A model generated the notes under the pieces. That model ran no database searches, had not been told where the DNA came from, and saw nothing but the letters and a program-made list of their open reading frames with translations. A stretch of 5,125 nt of DNA, from positions 1 through 5,125 of the forward strand of contig PSKS01000100.1 of the NCBI GenBank assembly GCA_040289115.1. The letters are read 5' to 3'. Shown here piece after piece: positions 4,988 through 5,125 of the stretch (positions within the stretch are counted from its first letter, which is position 1; every line of letters starts with the position of its first letter). Source of the DNA: JAUQQI01 sp040289115. GTDB taxonomy: Bacteria > Chloroflexota > Dehalococcoidia > JAUQQI01. The position numbers and the translations under genes are program-made.

Positions 4988-5125
4988 ATGCGGGGGCGGT
5001 GGGGGCGGGCGGTCCTTCTGCTGGGGGTTCTACTGGCGGCCTGTGTCCAATCCCCCACCCTGACCCCATTGGAGGGGCTTGGCGGTGCCGGGCCGACCTT
5101 TATAACCCCGCCCCAGCCCACCCCC
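4988..5125 (+). CDS. Putative lipoprotein, N-terminal fragment (runs off right edge)
   Basis: The frame is open from ATG 4988 to the window end, 46 residues. It begins with a positively charged stretch (MRGRWGR), a hydrophobic core (AVLLLGVLL, 8-16) and a lipobox LAAC with Cys at 19, a clear Sec lipoprotein signal peptide. The mature part seen so far is Pro/Thr/Gly-rich, a linker typical of surface-anchored lipoproteins before a folded domain. The product beyond this is not visible and the family cannot be recognised. The start has AGGGA 8 nt upstream and lies 11 nt after the ilvD stop, implying co-transcription with ilvD, though a link in function is not evident. A real gene is likely because start, ribosome site and signal peptide agree. 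Confidence 0.75.
   Translation, partial: MRGRWGRAVLLLGVLLAACVQSPTLTPLEGLGGAGPTFITPPQPTP

Noticed and set aside
4206..5069. 287-residue open frame on the minus strand
   Set aside because: It is antisense to the conserved C-terminal half of ilvD and rich in Gly/His/Pro without recognisable motifs; a shadow of codon bias.

Overview
The window comes from a GC-rich bacterium (roughly two thirds G+C by eye). Its regulatory gaps are AT-rich by contrast and carry textbook sigma70/sigmaA-type promoters and purine-rich ribosome binding sites. A Tat-type lipoprotein signal on a peptide-type solute-binding protein, a second lipoprotein and a probable TTG start suggest a bacterium that anchors binding proteins as lipoproteins, such as a Chloroflexota, high-GC Bacillota or Actinomycetota member. 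The sequence alone does not settle the phylum.

Layout, left to right. Positions 1-1151 (minus strand) hold the N-terminal 383 residues of an ABC-transporter family 5 solute-binding lipoprotein; its 3' end lies beyond the left edge. Positions 1152-1300 are its control region: a strong TTGACA-18-TATAAT promoter, an A8 tract upstream, and a perfect 6+6 inverted repeat bracketing the -10 box. Positions 1301-2653 (minus) encode a 12-helix MFS exporter of the EntS-like MFS_3 group. Positions 2709-3167 (minus) encode a small MerR-family regulator. It is separated from the MFS gene by a short spacer that contains a terminator-like structure and an 8-bp inverted repeat. Positions 3168-3302 are a compact divergent control region with overlapping promoters for merR (minus) and ilvD (plus). 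Positions 3303-4976 (plus) encode complete dihydroxy-acid dehydratase, IlvD. Positions 4988-5125 (plus) begin an unidentified small lipoprotein gene that runs off the right edge and is probably co-transcribed with ilvD.

How the parts may work together. MerR plus an adjacent MFS exporter is a familiar arrangement for effector-responsive efflux, and the two may form a minus-strand unit. IlvD makes the 2-keto acid precursors of valine, isoleucine, leucine and pantothenate. It stands alone here, with no ilvB/N/C or leu genes in view. Its promoter overlaps that of merR, so a regulator bound in that gap could affect both directions. A predicted mRNA hairpin buries the ilvD Shine-Dalgarno sequence, suggesting a second, translational layer of control. 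The binding protein looks like an independent transcription unit.

No CRISPR array, tRNA, rRNA, insertion sequence or clearly new protein system was seen. The most interesting material is in the three short intergenic regions. No stretch over 300 bases lacks a gene.
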